Position numbers and translations under genes: made by a program. This document shows positions 1 through 9,613 of a stretch of 19,839 bases of DNA, piece after piece (the stretch's first letter is position 1; each line of letters opens with the position of its first letter). The DNA lies in NCBI GenBank assembly GCA_023212695.1, contig JALCCG010000355.1, positions 1 to 19,839 of the forward strand, given 5' to 3'. The DNA is from Sporisorium sorghi. Its lineage: Eukaryota; Basidiomycota; Ustilaginomycetes; Ustilaginales; Ustilaginaceae. The notes below the pieces were generated by a model, which was not told the origin of the DNA, ran no database searches, and was given only the letters and a program-made list of their open reading frames with translations.

Positions 1-50
1 GTTGTATGGCTTTTTTACTTTTGTGTTGTTTTTTTTCCTTTTGGAGAAAG

Positions 51-54
<4 letters not shown>

Positions 55-107
<53 letters not shown>
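55..107. repeat. 53-nt poly(T) tract
   Basis: An uninterrupted run of 53 T. It may be a nucleosome-depleting promoter tract, the tail of a retroelement insertion on the other strand, or a length-uncertain homopolymer in the assembly. No retroelement body is visible next to it. Confidence 0.95.
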
Positions 108-590
108 CTTGTTTGCCAGCGAAACAATGGCGGCTTTTGTAAGGAGGAGGAAAAAATTCACGACTCGGCGGCGCGGTGCGGTAAATTTCACAATCTCGGA
201 CCTGCAGCAATGCTAGCAAAGGCTGTCTGTCGCCGCCTGCCCAGCCAAATGAAACTGCACGCCCTAACCGACCGCCGAGAAGCTAGCGGAGCGCCTGTTT
301 CGGTGCCAGCAGAGTCTTCGAACAGCATGCATTCATGGCACATGAAAGCAAAGACTCGCACCCTCGTTTCCTTGGCAACCCAACACCTTCTCGCCGCCCG
401 TCCGCCCGCTCGCCGGCTGGAGGTGACAGCTCAGCAGTGATCAACCCACCTCCACCGAGCCCCACCGAACTCTGGTTGCAAAGAGAGCGAGTGGGATTGC
501 CAAATCGAGCAAGGTCGAGAGAATGATATACGCCAGTCGAAAGAAGGAGTTGCATTGCAGTTGGGTCTCAGAGAGACAGGGGATGAGAAA

Positions 591-608
591 GAGAGAGAGA
601 GAGAGAGA
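591..608. repeat. (GA)9 microsatellite
   Basis: Nine GA dinucleotides within a wider purine-rich stretch (about 570-620). Confidence 0.9.
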
Positions 609-718
609 AAGGCAAGGGAGCGATGGGAAAATGTCTCACCCTCTCTTCTCGTCTCGGAAACAGCTGTAGCGTAGATCTTCAAGTTGTCGTGTCGCTCATC
701 ACCCCAGCTGCGGACGCG

Positions 719-761
719 AAAAAAAAAAAAAAAAAAAAAAAAAAAACAAAAAAAAAAAAAA
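719..761. repeat. Interrupted poly(A) tract
   Basis: 28 A, one C, then 14 A, immediately followed by CGCGT. It is of opposite polarity to the T run at 55-107, so the two bracket a 0.6-kb interval. Confidence 0.95.
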
Positions 762-1347
762 CGCGTGGGAAAAGGCACCACGCCAGTGTGTGTTGCGTTG
801 CTTCCCAGAGTGTTGGTTGGGATACTCTGGTGTGGTGCTGTTTAGCTTCAACTTGGCTCAATTTGACATGTCGCAGTCGACAGGTTTCTAAATTTACGGT
901 GCAGCGAGCGAGCAAGAGAGCGAACTCGACCCTTGCGTGTGGATCTTGGCGATGGACCTCAATGCCCGAGATGGAATGCCAAATGACACTACGCACGCTC
1001 CAAGTCAAGTCAATTTGAGCGTGTGATTCGTTGATGGTGGTGGTGTGGTGGTGTGGTGGTGTCGACTTGCCAATCTTGGTGTGTGTGGATGGGTTGGCAC
1101 CCATGCAACGCCCGTCTGGGAGCTCCAACACCGCCTCCTCGTCGTTCAGGCAAGTCAAGGTAGTTGCTGCTTCGATGAGCCATTTGACAGCTTTTTAGAA
1201 GGGGAAAATAAAAATAAAAATGTAGATTGTGAATGGAATTGCAGCTGTCACTTTGCTCTTCACTCTCCGCTGCTCTTCTTCATCAATTCTCTCTCTCGCT
1301 CTTGCTCCTCTTCTGGCGCTCCTCTTCGCCATCGTCATTTCATTCGA

Positions 1348-1349
<2 letters not shown>

Positions 1350-1379
<30 letters not shown>
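1350..1379. repeat. (CT)15 microsatellite in the presumed leader
   Basis: Fifteen CT units about 490 nt upstream of the BTG/Tob start codon, inside a long polypyrimidine region. CT-rich leaders are common in fungal promoters. It is polymorphism-prone, and translation through it in the open upstream frame would give only Ser/Leu repeats. Confidence 0.9.
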
Positions 1380-1382
<3 letters not shown>

Positions 1383-1588
1383 GCTCTCTTCTCCATAGAT
1401 CTTTGCTCACCTTGTCTTCTACTTCCTTCCTTTCCTCCAGCTATATCTACCCCCCGACCATCACTGTATCTCTACCTCCACCTTCTCCACAGCATTCCTC
1501 TCCTCTCTCTCTCCGCATCCTCCTTCTCGTCTGGATACGATACGAGGCACTCTCCTCTTTCCACTTTCTCTTCCCCATCACATTCTTG

Positions 1589-1607
1589 CACACACACACA
1601 CACACAC
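1589..1607. repeat. (CA)n microsatellite
   Basis: About nine CA units in the same pyrimidine-rich upstream region. Confidence 0.9.
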
Positions 1608-1864
1608 GCACACCACTTGACTCTCTCTGCATTTCCCACAATCACGATCAACCATACCCAAACTCTCGTTCTTGCACGCACCGCATACTCTCTTTCTCAC
1701 CACTGCTCAGCATCACCCTCCTTCGACTTGCTCAACTGCCATCACAACGGCTTTCTCTCAACTTGCATCTGAATCAGCATCTACACCAAGGCATTACTGG
1801 TCACCATCGCCAGCACATTGTGCTTCACTCAGCACTCGATCCTACCTCTCCACCACCCTCAACC

Positions 1865-3937
1865 ATGATCTACGAAGTCGCCGCTGCCGTCGAACACATT
1901 GTCTCGCTCGTTCAGCAGGTCGAGCGTGATCAGCCCATTGCTCCTGAAGCACTCGCCGCCTTCGCATCTACGCTCAAGGACTCGCTCGAGACACGCTGCC
2001 AAAAGTGCTGGAACCCCGCTGAGCCCGAGAACGGCTCAGCTCACCGTTCCGTAGCATGGCACCTCCACCCAGCAGGTGAGGGAGCCGACCGTGACCTCCT
2101 CCGTGCTTTTGCTTCTGTAGTCCAAGCACACGCTCAAGAGGGCGAGACCATCCAGCCGCACCACTCCAAGGTGGTCCAGCTTGCACTCGAATGGCTGCCC
2201 CTCGCTTTCACCCTCTGGATCGACCCTGGCTGCGTCGCTGTCCGCACTGGCAACGGCCCAGGTGCCGCCCGATCTTCGTCATTCGACTTTGACCTTCTCA
2301 AGTCGGGCTCGTCTTCCTCTTCCGTTGACGTCATCTGGGGTCAGATGGTCGCTCAAGCCGCCGAGCGTGACGCGCCTCAACTCACCGTCAGCAGCGCCGC
2401 TCCTCGACCTGTGCCCATCGTCAAGCCCAACCCCACCGTCGCCAGCTCGCGCTACCCCGTCAACCTTTTCAGCAATGCTCGTCCTACTCTGTCTCAACGC
2501 CATTCTCGCTCTCCCTCCACCGCTTCATCCGCCTCAAGCTCCTGCCATGGCCTCGTGAGAAGCGCCAGTCTCTCCAGCACCCACACCGTCTCCACCGATG
2601 CCACCAGTGTCAGCGGTCTCGAGGCCGACGTCGACGTCGATGCCGAATCGGAAGCCTGCCCCAGCCTCGGCTGCTCTCCTTGCTCGTCTCTGCCTTCAAG
2701 CCACTGCACTCCAAGCACCGAACACGACCGCGAGTCGGTTCACGACACCACCATCGGCGGCGACGCTACCCAGCGCTTTGCCGGCATCCGTCTGTTTTTT
2801 GACGACGATCACCAAGACGACGAGGCGGGCGACGCCACGATCGACGCTAGCCCCATGCTCGGCCTCAACGTTTCCAAGAACGCTGCTGCGGCCGCATCGC
2901 ACAAACTCGGTGCCGGCTTCACACCTGCCAAGCCTGCTGTCGCTTCCTCGACTCCGATCAAGTGCAACTACACGACCCATGACAACGGCAATGTCGGTGT
3001 TTTGGGCGGTGGTGTTCGTCTCGGTGGTAGCAGCACGGCTAAGGTCAACAATGCTTCGCAGCCTCCACGACACCGTCAGCATTCGAGCTCCAAGAGCGTC
3101 AGCCACATCCACTCGGCTCTGCACAACCAGCAGCTTCTGCCTGCCTACATGCCTCGTCAGGGTCCGGCTCATCACATGCAGCAGCAGCAGCGACAGTTTT
3201 ATCATTTGAACGCAACGGCCAACTACAGCGCGCCTATGCCTACTGTGCCGCTGCCCGCTGCGCCGATGCAGCATCCACACTATCAGGGAGGTTTTCCTCA
3301 GCAGTATTCTCAGTACTCACAGCAGCAGCACCAGCGGTACGCTGCTCCTCAGCCGAGGCGTGCCATGGCGCCTTTTGCTCATCCTCCTTCGCAGCTGCCC
3401 GCTCCGTACGGCTTGCCACTCCAGCCGCAGCCGCCAACGAAGCAGCAGCAGGCGTACGTGCGCTACGCTTCCTCCGTGCCGTCTGTTGCCGTTCACCTTG
3501 ATGCAGCCGCCGTGGTGGAGGGTGGGGACGACGACGCCGCTGCCGAGAAAGGCTCTGTCGGTGGCCGGCGTCGCCTGCGATCGCGCGGCCGTCGCTCGCG
3601 CGGTCGTGGAGCTGGACGCGCTGCACGTCGTCAAGCTGCAGCTCTGCGAGCGCTGGAGCTGGGCAGCACCGACGAGCTGCCCGAGTTCGGCGACGATGAC
3701 GACGATGACGTGGACGAGGACGATTTCGGCTCGCGCTGCTCGACGCCCGCCACGTCGTCCGAGTACACGTACTCGAGCGCCGCCTCGTCGGTGTATTCGA
3801 GCGCTGCCTCGTCGCCGGCTAAGGCGGGTAAGGTCGGTAACCGCGCGTCGAGGAAGGATCTTCGTGCTGAGGCGGGCAAGGAGTTTGGGAGGCAGCTGCA
3901 GTCGAACCTCGCGCGTCTCCAGGCCAGCGTCGTCTGA
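1865..3937 (+). CDS. BTG/Tob family anti-proliferative-domain protein (690 aa)
   Basis: The first ~130 residues match the BTG/Tob fold: an N-terminal helix (MIYEVAAAVEHIVSLVQQ), a box A-like segment with WNPAEPENGSAHRSV (49-63), and a box B-like segment with LPLAFTLWIDPGCVAVRTGNG (111-131). The WIDP motif followed by V-x-V-R-x-G is diagnostic. In animals this domain binds the Caf1/Pop2 deadenylase of CCR4-NOT and promotes mRNA decay and growth arrest; the same role here is inference. The rest is disordered-looking: Ser/Thr-rich, then Gln/His/Pro-rich (about 420-540), an Arg/Gly basic patch (about 566-590, possible NLS or RNA contact), an acidic Asp run (about 608-620), and a Ser-rich tail. 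I chose the ATG at 1865 because it starts the domain and has context CAACC-ATG; the upstream in-frame extension is low complexity. No intron is needed. Confidence 0.85.
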   Translation: MIYEVAAAVEHIVSLVQQVERDQPIAPEALAAFASTLKDSLETRCQKCWNPAEPENGSAHRSVAWHLHPAGEGADRDLLRAFASVVQAHAQEGETIQPHHSKVVQLALEWLPLAFTLWIDPGCVAVRTGNGPGAARSSSFDFDLLKSGSSSSSVDVIWGQMVAQAAERDAPQLTVSSAAPRPVPIVKPNPTVASSRYPVNLFSNARPTLSQRHSRSPSTASSASSSCHGLVRSASLSSTHTVSTDATSVSGLEADVDVDAESEACPSLGCSPCSSLPSSHCTPSTEHDRESVHDTTIGGDATQRFAGIRLFFDDDHQDDEAGDATIDASPMLGLNVSKNAAAAASHKLGAGFTPAKPAVASSTPIKCNYTTHDNGNVGVLGGGVRLGGSSTAKVNNASQPPRHRQHSSSKSVSHIHSALHNQQLLPAYMPRQGPAHHMQQQQRQFYHLNATANYSAPMPTVPLPAAPMQHPHYQGGFPQQYSQYSQQQHQRYAAPQPRRAMAPFAHPPSQLPAPYGLPLQPQPPTKQQQAYVRYASSVPSVAVHLDAAAVVEGGDDDAAAEKGSVGGRRRLRSRGRRSRGRGAGRAARRQAAALRALELGSTDELPEFGDDDDDDVDEDDFGSRCSTPATSSEYTYSSAASSVYSSAASSPAKAGKVGNRASRKDLRAEAGKEFGRQLQSNLARLQASVV

Positions 3938-4381
3938 AGGTGCGACCACTAGCATTATCTTTCGTCTTCTAGAATAGCATATCGTTCATTAACACTCAGC
4001 AAAGCATCTGTAGCACCTTTTGTAGCATCTGGTTTATTCATCGTAACTTGTTTGCATTCTCTTCACGAGCGGGTCGTGTGTGCGTCGAAGTGAGCGCGCG
4101 TCGAAACGGCGTGCATCGAAGTGAGTCTTCAATGAGTCGAGTCTGCATCAACCAACTCAACGTCAGTTCAAATCAGCATCAAGTCGAGTCTGCATCGAGT
4201 CGAGCGTTGGATTGCGGCGCAGACGGCAGAGAGGGCTGCGAGCAAGCAGGGCAAAGGTCGCGCGCAAAGGCAGTCGGTCGGATCACACCGGCAGTCCTAG
4301 TGGAAAAACAATCACATTGGCAATCGACAAAGAGACACAAGGCGCTCGGACAATCCGTACAATCACATCAACCCGCTCGGG
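3938..4381. other. Convergent 3' intergenic region (BTG/Tob and POL12)
   Basis: Both neighbours end here, so this should hold two 3' UTRs. Around 4080-4205 short motifs recur imperfectly, such as CGAAGTGAG (twice) and GTCGAGTCTGCATC (twice, 4136 and 4184 areas). No convincing ORF, tRNA or conserved structure was seen. Confidence 0.6.
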
Positions 4382-6652
4382 CTAGATAGCGACGACGTCG
4401 ATCCTCGCCCTGTCGTACAACCTCGCGTTGATCGCCTCCGACTCGTCCCTCGTCTCGAGCTCGCGCCTGGGCAGCGGGTCTACTTGGATACACACCACGC
4501 TGCCGCCCGCGACGCTGCCGGGCTGCACCACCGTGGCGCTGCTCACGACACGTATAAACGGCTTGGCGAGCTTGGCGCTCGGCAGCACCAGCAGATCCGG
4601 CGTCACCGCGGGGAACTGCAGCAAATGCGAGTGGCTCGTATCCAACGCCAACGCAGCAGGCGGCGGGAACAAGGGGTAGAAGCAGCGCTGCGACAGCAGG
4701 GCGCGGCTCCAGCGCGTATTGGTCTCCTTGCTCTTGCTCGCCACGCTCTCGCCTCCCGCTCCAACAGCGGTATCGGGGCCCGCCTCGATGCGCGTCACCA
4801 TCTCGTCGCGCTTCACGTCCCCGAGCGCATCCGCCGTCGTAGCGCCGACTACGAGCTCGTTGACGTAAAACACGCTCGGGTTGGGCAGGCACCGCACGCG
4901 CTGCCGCGGCAAACCCATGGCGCCCTGCGCGTCCTCCTTCGCAAACGCAGGCTGCGGATACGCGCTATGCACATTGAGCACGTCGTGCGTGCTCGGGATC
5001 AGCACCACCATCGTCGCCGGGTACTTCTCGAGCAGGCCGTGCAAGCGCGAGGAAAAGTGCCGTGCGAACAACTCTGCCGGCAGCTCGGCGCTGAACGGCA
5101 GCAAGGGATGGGAGGACGAGATGAACGGACCGGTTAGGATCAGCGTGTCCGGCACACCTCGTCGTTCTGCGCTAGAGGTCTCGCACGGCAAACCGCCGGA
5201 TTCGAGCGAGTCCATGAGCCGGTGCCACGCAGCAAACTCGAAATCGTCATCCGACGTAAACGGCCCGGCGGCCGCAACGAGGTTGAGCGCGCTGCCGTTG
5301 AGTTTCGAGGGCGAATATGAGTGGTCGAGCGCCTCGTCGACCGTGTGCACCGCCAGCGGCAGCGGTGGGGGGAAGCAGATCTCGTGCACGCTGAACTTGT
5401 CCGCGCCAGCGTTGATGCCTCGACAGAGCACGATTTGACCGGGGAACAGGCTGAGTGTCGTAGCTGCCCCGGCGGTGCCTGGGTCTTGCGGGGTGTGTTT
5501 GACGATGCAACCCTTGGCGAAGATGAGCGGGGTGCGGTTGCCACTGCCCATCATGCGGGAGCTTTCGAGCACCACGCCTGTGTCGGCGAGCTTGGGCAGT
5601 CCGAATGCTTCTGCTGCCGCTGCGTCGTCGTCACCTCCAGCTGGTGCCTTGGCGCGTGCTGCGGCTTTAGCGCGCAGTGCCTGCCCCGCCGCACTCTCGG
5701 GCGCAGGAAGAGCAGGGCAGATGCGGCCCACCACCCAAATCGGCTCCTGCAAGGGCAGCGACGGGTCGCCGAATTCTTCCGCTTCATCGATCGCATACGC
5801 AGTGCGCAAGATTGCAGCATAGTCGTCGATACGGTCGTCGAGCACCTGCGAGCGCTCGCCCTTTTTCTCAAACATGTAGCGGTAGTTCCACGCTTTCGGA
5901 TCGGTGGCCATGGCGAGCGAGACGCGTGCAGAGGTCTTCTTGCCCGCAGAGGGCTGCGATGCGGCGAGCTGGCTGCCGGATCCAGTGAGGGGCAGGTGTT
6001 CGTTGAGCGATTCGAGGATGGAGAAGCGCGGGTGCTTGGAGGTGGATGTGGATGATGTTGAAGCGGAGGTAGTGTTGCGGAGGGGCGAGTCGATGTCGGA
6101 CATGTGAACGTCGGCGTCTCTGAGCCCCGCTGCTGCTGCTGCCGCGGAGGGCTTGTACGCTGACGCGCTAGCTGGCGTAGCACCAGGCCCACCGAACGGA
6201 GAGTGTCCGTTCAGTCCCGTCGAAGCGCTCCGCACCGGAGTCTGGAACGCGTTACCACTGCCGTTAGCAGCACCCTTAATCGGCGTCGACTTGATCCCCA
6301 GCATGGCACTGAAATCACCCGCAATCCTACCCCTGTTCAACGCGCTCGACGGCTTCAGCGGCGTCTGTGCCACAGCCGCATTATCGCCAGCAGCGCCAAC
6401 GCTGGCAGCCGCATTGGCATTGACGGTAGCAGCGATGATCTTGCGTAGCTCTCTGGCATGGTCCACCGTCAAGGGTTCGGATTTGGGCAGGGCGTTGTTG
6501 ATGGCGAATGCCTCCCATTTGTAGAAAAGATCTTCTGGGGTGACTGCGTAGTGGGTGCAGATCGAGGTGGCTTCGGTGAGGAGAGATGGGTCGCAAGCGA
6601 TGTACGCGCCAAAGTGTTCGGCGAGGCGTACTGTTAGTTCTGATGACACCAT
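4382..6652 (-). CDS. POL12: DNA polymerase alpha subunit B (Pol12/PolA2), 756 aa
   Basis: This is the non-catalytic B subunit of DNA polymerase alpha-primase, which primes replication in the nucleus. Visible are an N-terminal helical domain (about 1-80), a long Ala/Ser/Thr linker with Pro-directed kinase-like sites such as STPIK and QTPV (about 90-240), and then the conserved core. The core has an OB-like segment around 300-430 (EPIWVVGRICPA, LFPGQIVLCRGINA) and an inactivated phosphoesterase domain from about 500. Signature stretches are DTLILTGPFISSSHPLL (502-518), MVVLIPSTHDVLN (548-560), LPNPSVFYVNELVVG (589-603) and TPDLLVLPSAKLAKPFIRVV (684-703). The start at 6652 gives the usual N-terminal domain; the frame is open to 7012 but that part is unlike the family. 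Length fits fungal homologues and no intron is needed. It is divergent from the TFIIIC gene, with an E2F-like site between them. Confidence 0.92.
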   Translation of the reverse strand: MVSSELTVRLAEHFGAYIACDPSLLTEATSICTHYAVTPEDLFYKWEAFAINNALPKSEPLTVDHARELRKIIAATVNANAAASVGAAGDNAAVAQTPLKPSSALNRGRIAGDFSAMLGIKSTPIKGAANGSGNAFQTPVRSASTGLNGHSPFGGPGATPASASAYKPSAAAAAAGLRDADVHMSDIDSPLRNTTSASTSSTSTSKHPRFSILESLNEHLPLTGSGSQLAASQPSAGKKTSARVSLAMATDPKAWNYRYMFEKKGERSQVLDDRIDDYAAILRTAYAIDEAEEFGDPSLPLQEPIWVVGRICPALPAPESAAGQALRAKAAARAKAPAGGDDDAAAAEAFGLPKLADTGVVLESSRMMGSGNRTPLIFAKGCIVKHTPQDPGTAGAATTLSLFPGQIVLCRGINAGADKFSVHEICFPPPLPLAVHTVDEALDHSYSPSKLNGSALNLVAAAGPFTSDDDFEFAAWHRLMDSLESGGLPCETSSAERRGVPDTLILTGPFISSSHPLLPFSAELPAELFARHFSSRLHGLLEKYPATMVVLIPSTHDVLNVHSAYPQPAFAKEDAQGAMGLPRQRVRCLPNPSVFYVNELVVGATTADALGDVKRDEMVTRIEAGPDTAVGAGGESVASKSKETNTRWSRALLSQRCFYPLFPPPAALALDTSHSHLLQFPAVTPDLLVLPSAKLAKPFIRVVSSATVVQPGSVAGGSVVCIQVDPLPRRELETRDESEAINARLYDRARIDVVAI

Positions 6653-7083
6653 TATTGCGGGTGCTGTGTCAAGAGAGAGAGATGGTCGAATGGTGGTAGA
6701 AGAAGAAGAAGAACCAGAGCTTGAAAGGCGCAGTCGACAGGGAAGCGGCAGAACAGCAGAGCAGCCACAGCAACACGCGCTGCTGTAAGTGACAGTCAAC
6801 TTTCGAGTGTTGCTCTTTCCAAACGGCACTTTGGCACTCTCACTCCAACACGAGAAAAAACCAAAAACCGCGTCGCGTTGATTGAATTTCAAGTAAATCT
6901 CGGAACTCGGCCTTGTTTTCGCTCCACTTTGGCCAAAAGCGCGAAATGGCAGAGAGAAGCAACTTTGTTTCAGGGTCCACCACATCATAACCAACAACCA
7001 CTCCAGCTTCAATCACAAGTCGAGATGGCTTTGACAGTCAGCAGATCATCCTAGTCTGCGCTTCAAAATCTGCTGCCCTCAAC
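6653..7083. promoter_or_regulatory. Divergent promoter between POL12 and the TFIIIC subunit gene
   Basis: 431 bp separate the two start codons, so both promoters must share or abut here. The part near POL12 is rich in GAA/CTT runs (about 6665-6730 on +). No clear TATA box is seen. CG-rich elements at 6867-6878 and 6939-6946 resemble G1/S cell-cycle sites. Confidence 0.6.
6939..6946 (-). promoter_or_regulatory. E2F/MBF-like site (TTTCGCGC on the minus strand)
   Basis: The 8-mer fits the E2F consensus TTTSGCGC and lies about 290 bp upstream of the POL12 ATG. POL12 is a typical S-phase gene regulated by MBF in yeasts, so the position makes sense. A single short match could be chance. Confidence 0.4.
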
Positions 7084-9177
7084 ATGACCACGGCTCCTGC
7101 AGCATCGAAGGATAAGGGCAAAGCGAGGGCCATCGATCCTGTTCCCAACTCGAACAACGACAGCCCTGCCATCCGCCTCGTCAAGCCTCAACCCATTCCA
7201 TCCACCTCCCTGCTCAACATTGAATACCCTGGCATTCTTGGCGATGACGCTGGTCCGTCCTCTTCTTCTTCGTACAGCAGCCTGGACCGAGCATTGTCGA
7301 CTCTTCATCCATCCGCGCTCCCGCCTCTCACCAGCAGCGCCATCGAGGGTCTCAACTTCCTGTCACGCATCCCGAACGAAGGTTTGAGGATTGTTGAGTG
7401 TCGTCTTGGCGGTTTTCCTCCACAAACTGGCTCGAGCAACGACGGTAACATCGATCAAGTCTACAAGGCTCCCTTGATAGGCGAAGCCGTGCCTACACAT
7501 AACATTGTCATTCGCATCGTCAAGCGCACCTGGCGACAGAAGAAACGCAAGAGGGCTTCGTCGGCCTCACCCGCACAAGGCGCCAATGGCTCAGCTCAGG
7601 TCGACGATATGGTACTCGATCCGGCTCTATTTGAAGACGGAAACGCAGCAAATGGCGAATCGCAGCCGCAACAGGCCAACGGTCACGACGAGCATAACGA
7701 CAAGCGCAGTCGATACACGGGTCGAGTGAAGAAGGAGTACTGCGTCGAGGTGCTAGGCATGGCCACCAACACGGTCCGCTTCCGCAGTATGGCCGACTTT
7801 GCTTTCCAGCCAAGTATCTCCACATCATCAGCTGCGAGCACGGATGCAACACAGCAGCTGGACCCGGTAATGGCGCTGCACAAGGCGCTGGCTACGATGG
7901 ATCTGAAAGCGTTTCAGAACTTTCGCATCCCTGAACAGCTCGAGGATTACCAGGTATCCGATTCTGCCACCTCTGCGCCGCCGAGGAGCAACCTGCACAT
8001 GGTACCGCCGGCCTTCTTCAGCCGCATGGACGTGCCCTTCAACTACAACTTCCAGCAGACCCCCTATAGCGAGCTGCGCACCGTCCCCGTTCCAGCGCAC
8101 TTGACCAAAACCGGCATCAGCTTCGCCCACGCTCTCCGACGCGACAATGTGCCTCCCGGACAGATGCAGCGCTTCGTCAACCGTGTGCGGCTCAGCAACA
8201 TCACCCCGCAGCCGTTCCGCGTGGGGCGCGATGCCAAAGTGCCCACGAAACCCTTGCAGGATGTGATCCGGATCGAGCACCGGTGTGATCCCAAGATCCT
8301 GGCGCGCTTGCGGGAGTTGTTGGTGGAGCGGCCCATGTGGTCGAGGGTGGCGCTCAAGAACCAGCTGAACGAGGCCGAGTTGAAGGAGGTCAGCGGAAAC
8401 AACGAGAAGGTGTACTACGCGCTCGTCGGGTACTCGATGGTTGGTGGGCCGTGGCGCGATACGATGGTGCGGTTCGGGTACGATGTGAGGAAGGATCACA
8501 GCAGTCGGATTTACCAGCGCATCTTCTTGCGTGGTGCGCCGGCGTTGCGGGAGCAGTCTCAGCGGGTCGCGGCGCTTTCGCCCGCTGCAGGACCGGCGGA
8601 AGGGGAAGGAGAGGGAGAGGCGGAGGAAGGCGAAGACGACGCGGACGAAACGAGCGCAGCACGTTCAAGCGTCGTCCCGCTCCCCGCCTCCGAACGTTCC
8701 CGCAACACGCACCTCTTCGACGGTACCACCCTACATCGCCACGTCGGCAACTTCCAGCTGTGCGACATCAACGACCCGCTCATCCAGCCCTGGATCTGGC
8801 GCGCCAACGATGCCGACCTGCCCGCTTCAGGCCCTCCCATCGCAGGGGAGACACAGTCAGCGGCGCTGCAGCCCATCGGCACGCCCTGGCTGCGCTCCAC
8901 GTGGGACGCCGAGACGGGCTGGTACACTAAACGTGCGTTGGAGCTCATCCGTGCGCTGCTCGCGGCGCGCTTCAAGGCGTTGACCGACACGGGCAGGCCG
9001 TTGGAGGAAGCGGCGGTCGAGGCGATCGTGAGTCGGATCAGGCAGAAGTGGAGGGAGGAGGATGCGCCGCCGGAGGTGGCCGGGGAGGGTGCTGCTCAGC
9101 GGGAGGCGGGCGATGGGCAGGCTGATGCTGCGGCTCAGGAGGGGGAAGGGACAGACATCGATCCAGCTCTCGCGTAA
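7084..9177 (+). CDS. Transcription factor IIIC subunit (Tfc1/Sfc1, GTF3C5-like), 697 aa
   Basis: This is the TFIIIC subunit that contacts the A box of tRNA-type genes and helps recruit TFIIIB and RNA polymerase III. The N-terminal part has the family opening SLLNIEYPGILGD (about 39-51), the pattern 'small leader, YPG, ALSTLHP', and GLRIVECRLGG (about 100-110). This is the triple-barrel region that pairs with the Tfc7-type subunit. A basic stretch KRTWRQKKRKR (about 149-159) may be an NLS. The C-terminal DNA-binding half shows RPMWSRVALKNQL (about 417-429), YALVGYSMVGGPWRDTMVRFGYD and RIYQRIFLRG (about 475-485), then an acidic Glu-rich linker, then FDGTTLHRHVGNFQLCDINDPLI. It ends in a low-complexity acidic tail. 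The ATG at 7084 follows TCAAC, and no intron is needed. Confidence 0.88.
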   Translation: MTTAPAASKDKGKARAIDPVPNSNNDSPAIRLVKPQPIPSTSLLNIEYPGILGDDAGPSSSSSYSSLDRALSTLHPSALPPLTSSAIEGLNFLSRIPNEGLRIVECRLGGFPPQTGSSNDGNIDQVYKAPLIGEAVPTHNIVIRIVKRTWRQKKRKRASSASPAQGANGSAQVDDMVLDPALFEDGNAANGESQPQQANGHDEHNDKRSRYTGRVKKEYCVEVLGMATNTVRFRSMADFAFQPSISTSSAASTDATQQLDPVMALHKALATMDLKAFQNFRIPEQLEDYQVSDSATSAPPRSNLHMVPPAFFSRMDVPFNYNFQQTPYSELRTVPVPAHLTKTGISFAHALRRDNVPPGQMQRFVNRVRLSNITPQPFRVGRDAKVPTKPLQDVIRIEHRCDPKILARLRELLVERPMWSRVALKNQLNEAELKEVSGNNEKVYYALVGYSMVGGPWRDTMVRFGYDVRKDHSSRIYQRIFLRGAPALREQSQRVAALSPAAGPAEGEGEGEAEEGEDDADETSAARSSVVPLPASERSRNTHLFDGTTLHRHVGNFQLCDINDPLIQPWIWRANDADLPASGPPIAGETQSAALQPIGTPWLRSTWDAETGWYTKRALELIRALLAARFKALTDTGRPLEEAAVEAIVSRIRQKWREEDAPPEVAGEGAAQREAGDGQADAAAQEGEGTDIDPALA

Positions 9178-9613
9178 CCTGTTCACACACAAACGACGGC
9201 ATCCGGCACACAGCCTCTGCAGGCGGCTTGACTCCTTTGTTGTCATGTTTGAGATTTGGGTTTTTCGTGTCCTGCGTTTCACGAGGTTGGATGAGCGTGC
9301 GAAAGAATCAAAAGTAGCGCCATAGCTAAGGTGGTTCGAGGAGGAGGCTGAAAGGGGATATCAACCCGTTCGGGCGTTGATGCAGTAGAAGATGCCTTGA
9401 GTCGATGTCGTTGCTTCAAGACCTGATGCAATCGTCTGACAAGTTGCTGGGCTGCAGGTGGAATGTGCCCCTGGCGGTGACTGCGGGTTTGAAAACGTGT
9501 GGCATCGAAATGGAAGCTGTACTTCGGGATGGACGACGCGGGAGCGGGTTACAGCTTTGAAGCTGTGCCTCCTCGATACCATGCTAGCGCTTGCTTGAGC
9601 AATCTTTCGGCAT
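9178..9613. other. Convergent 3' intergenic region (TFIIIC subunit and RanBP1)
   Basis: Holds the two 3' UTRs. No ORF with recognisable content, no tRNA, no notable repeats. The pyrimidine-rich stretch just right of it (about 9616-9690) is the coding region for the Lys/Glu tail of RanBP1. Confidence 0.6.

Larger units (their letters stand above)
1..1864. other. Upstream region of the BTG/Tob gene; no gene recognised
   Basis: No protein family is recognisable in any frame. The stretch holds a 53-nt T run, a GA tract, an interrupted A run, and from about 1240 to 1860 a strongly pyrimidine-rich segment with CT and CA microsatellites leading to the ATG at 1865. That segment looks like the promoter and 5' leader of the BTG/Tob gene. 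The frame of that gene is open back to an ATG at 1229, but this part encodes only Leu/Ser/His low complexity and is probably untranslated. An ACGCGT hexamer (761-766, MluI cell-cycle-box sequence) follows the A run; its relevance is unknown. Confidence 0.6.

Noticed and set aside
3317..3955. 212-codon minus-strand and 205-codon plus-strand ORFs over the BTG/Tob C-terminus
   Set aside because: Arg/Ala-rich shadows that arise from GC-rich codons of the BTG/Tob frame; no independent support.
6653..7012. N-terminal extension of Pol12
   Set aside because: The frame is open, but the sequence is unlike the family and contains the E2F-like promoter site; the domain begins at the ATG at 6652.
7828..8499. 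223-codon minus-strand ORF
   Set aside because: Antisense shadow of the TFIIIC subunit gene.
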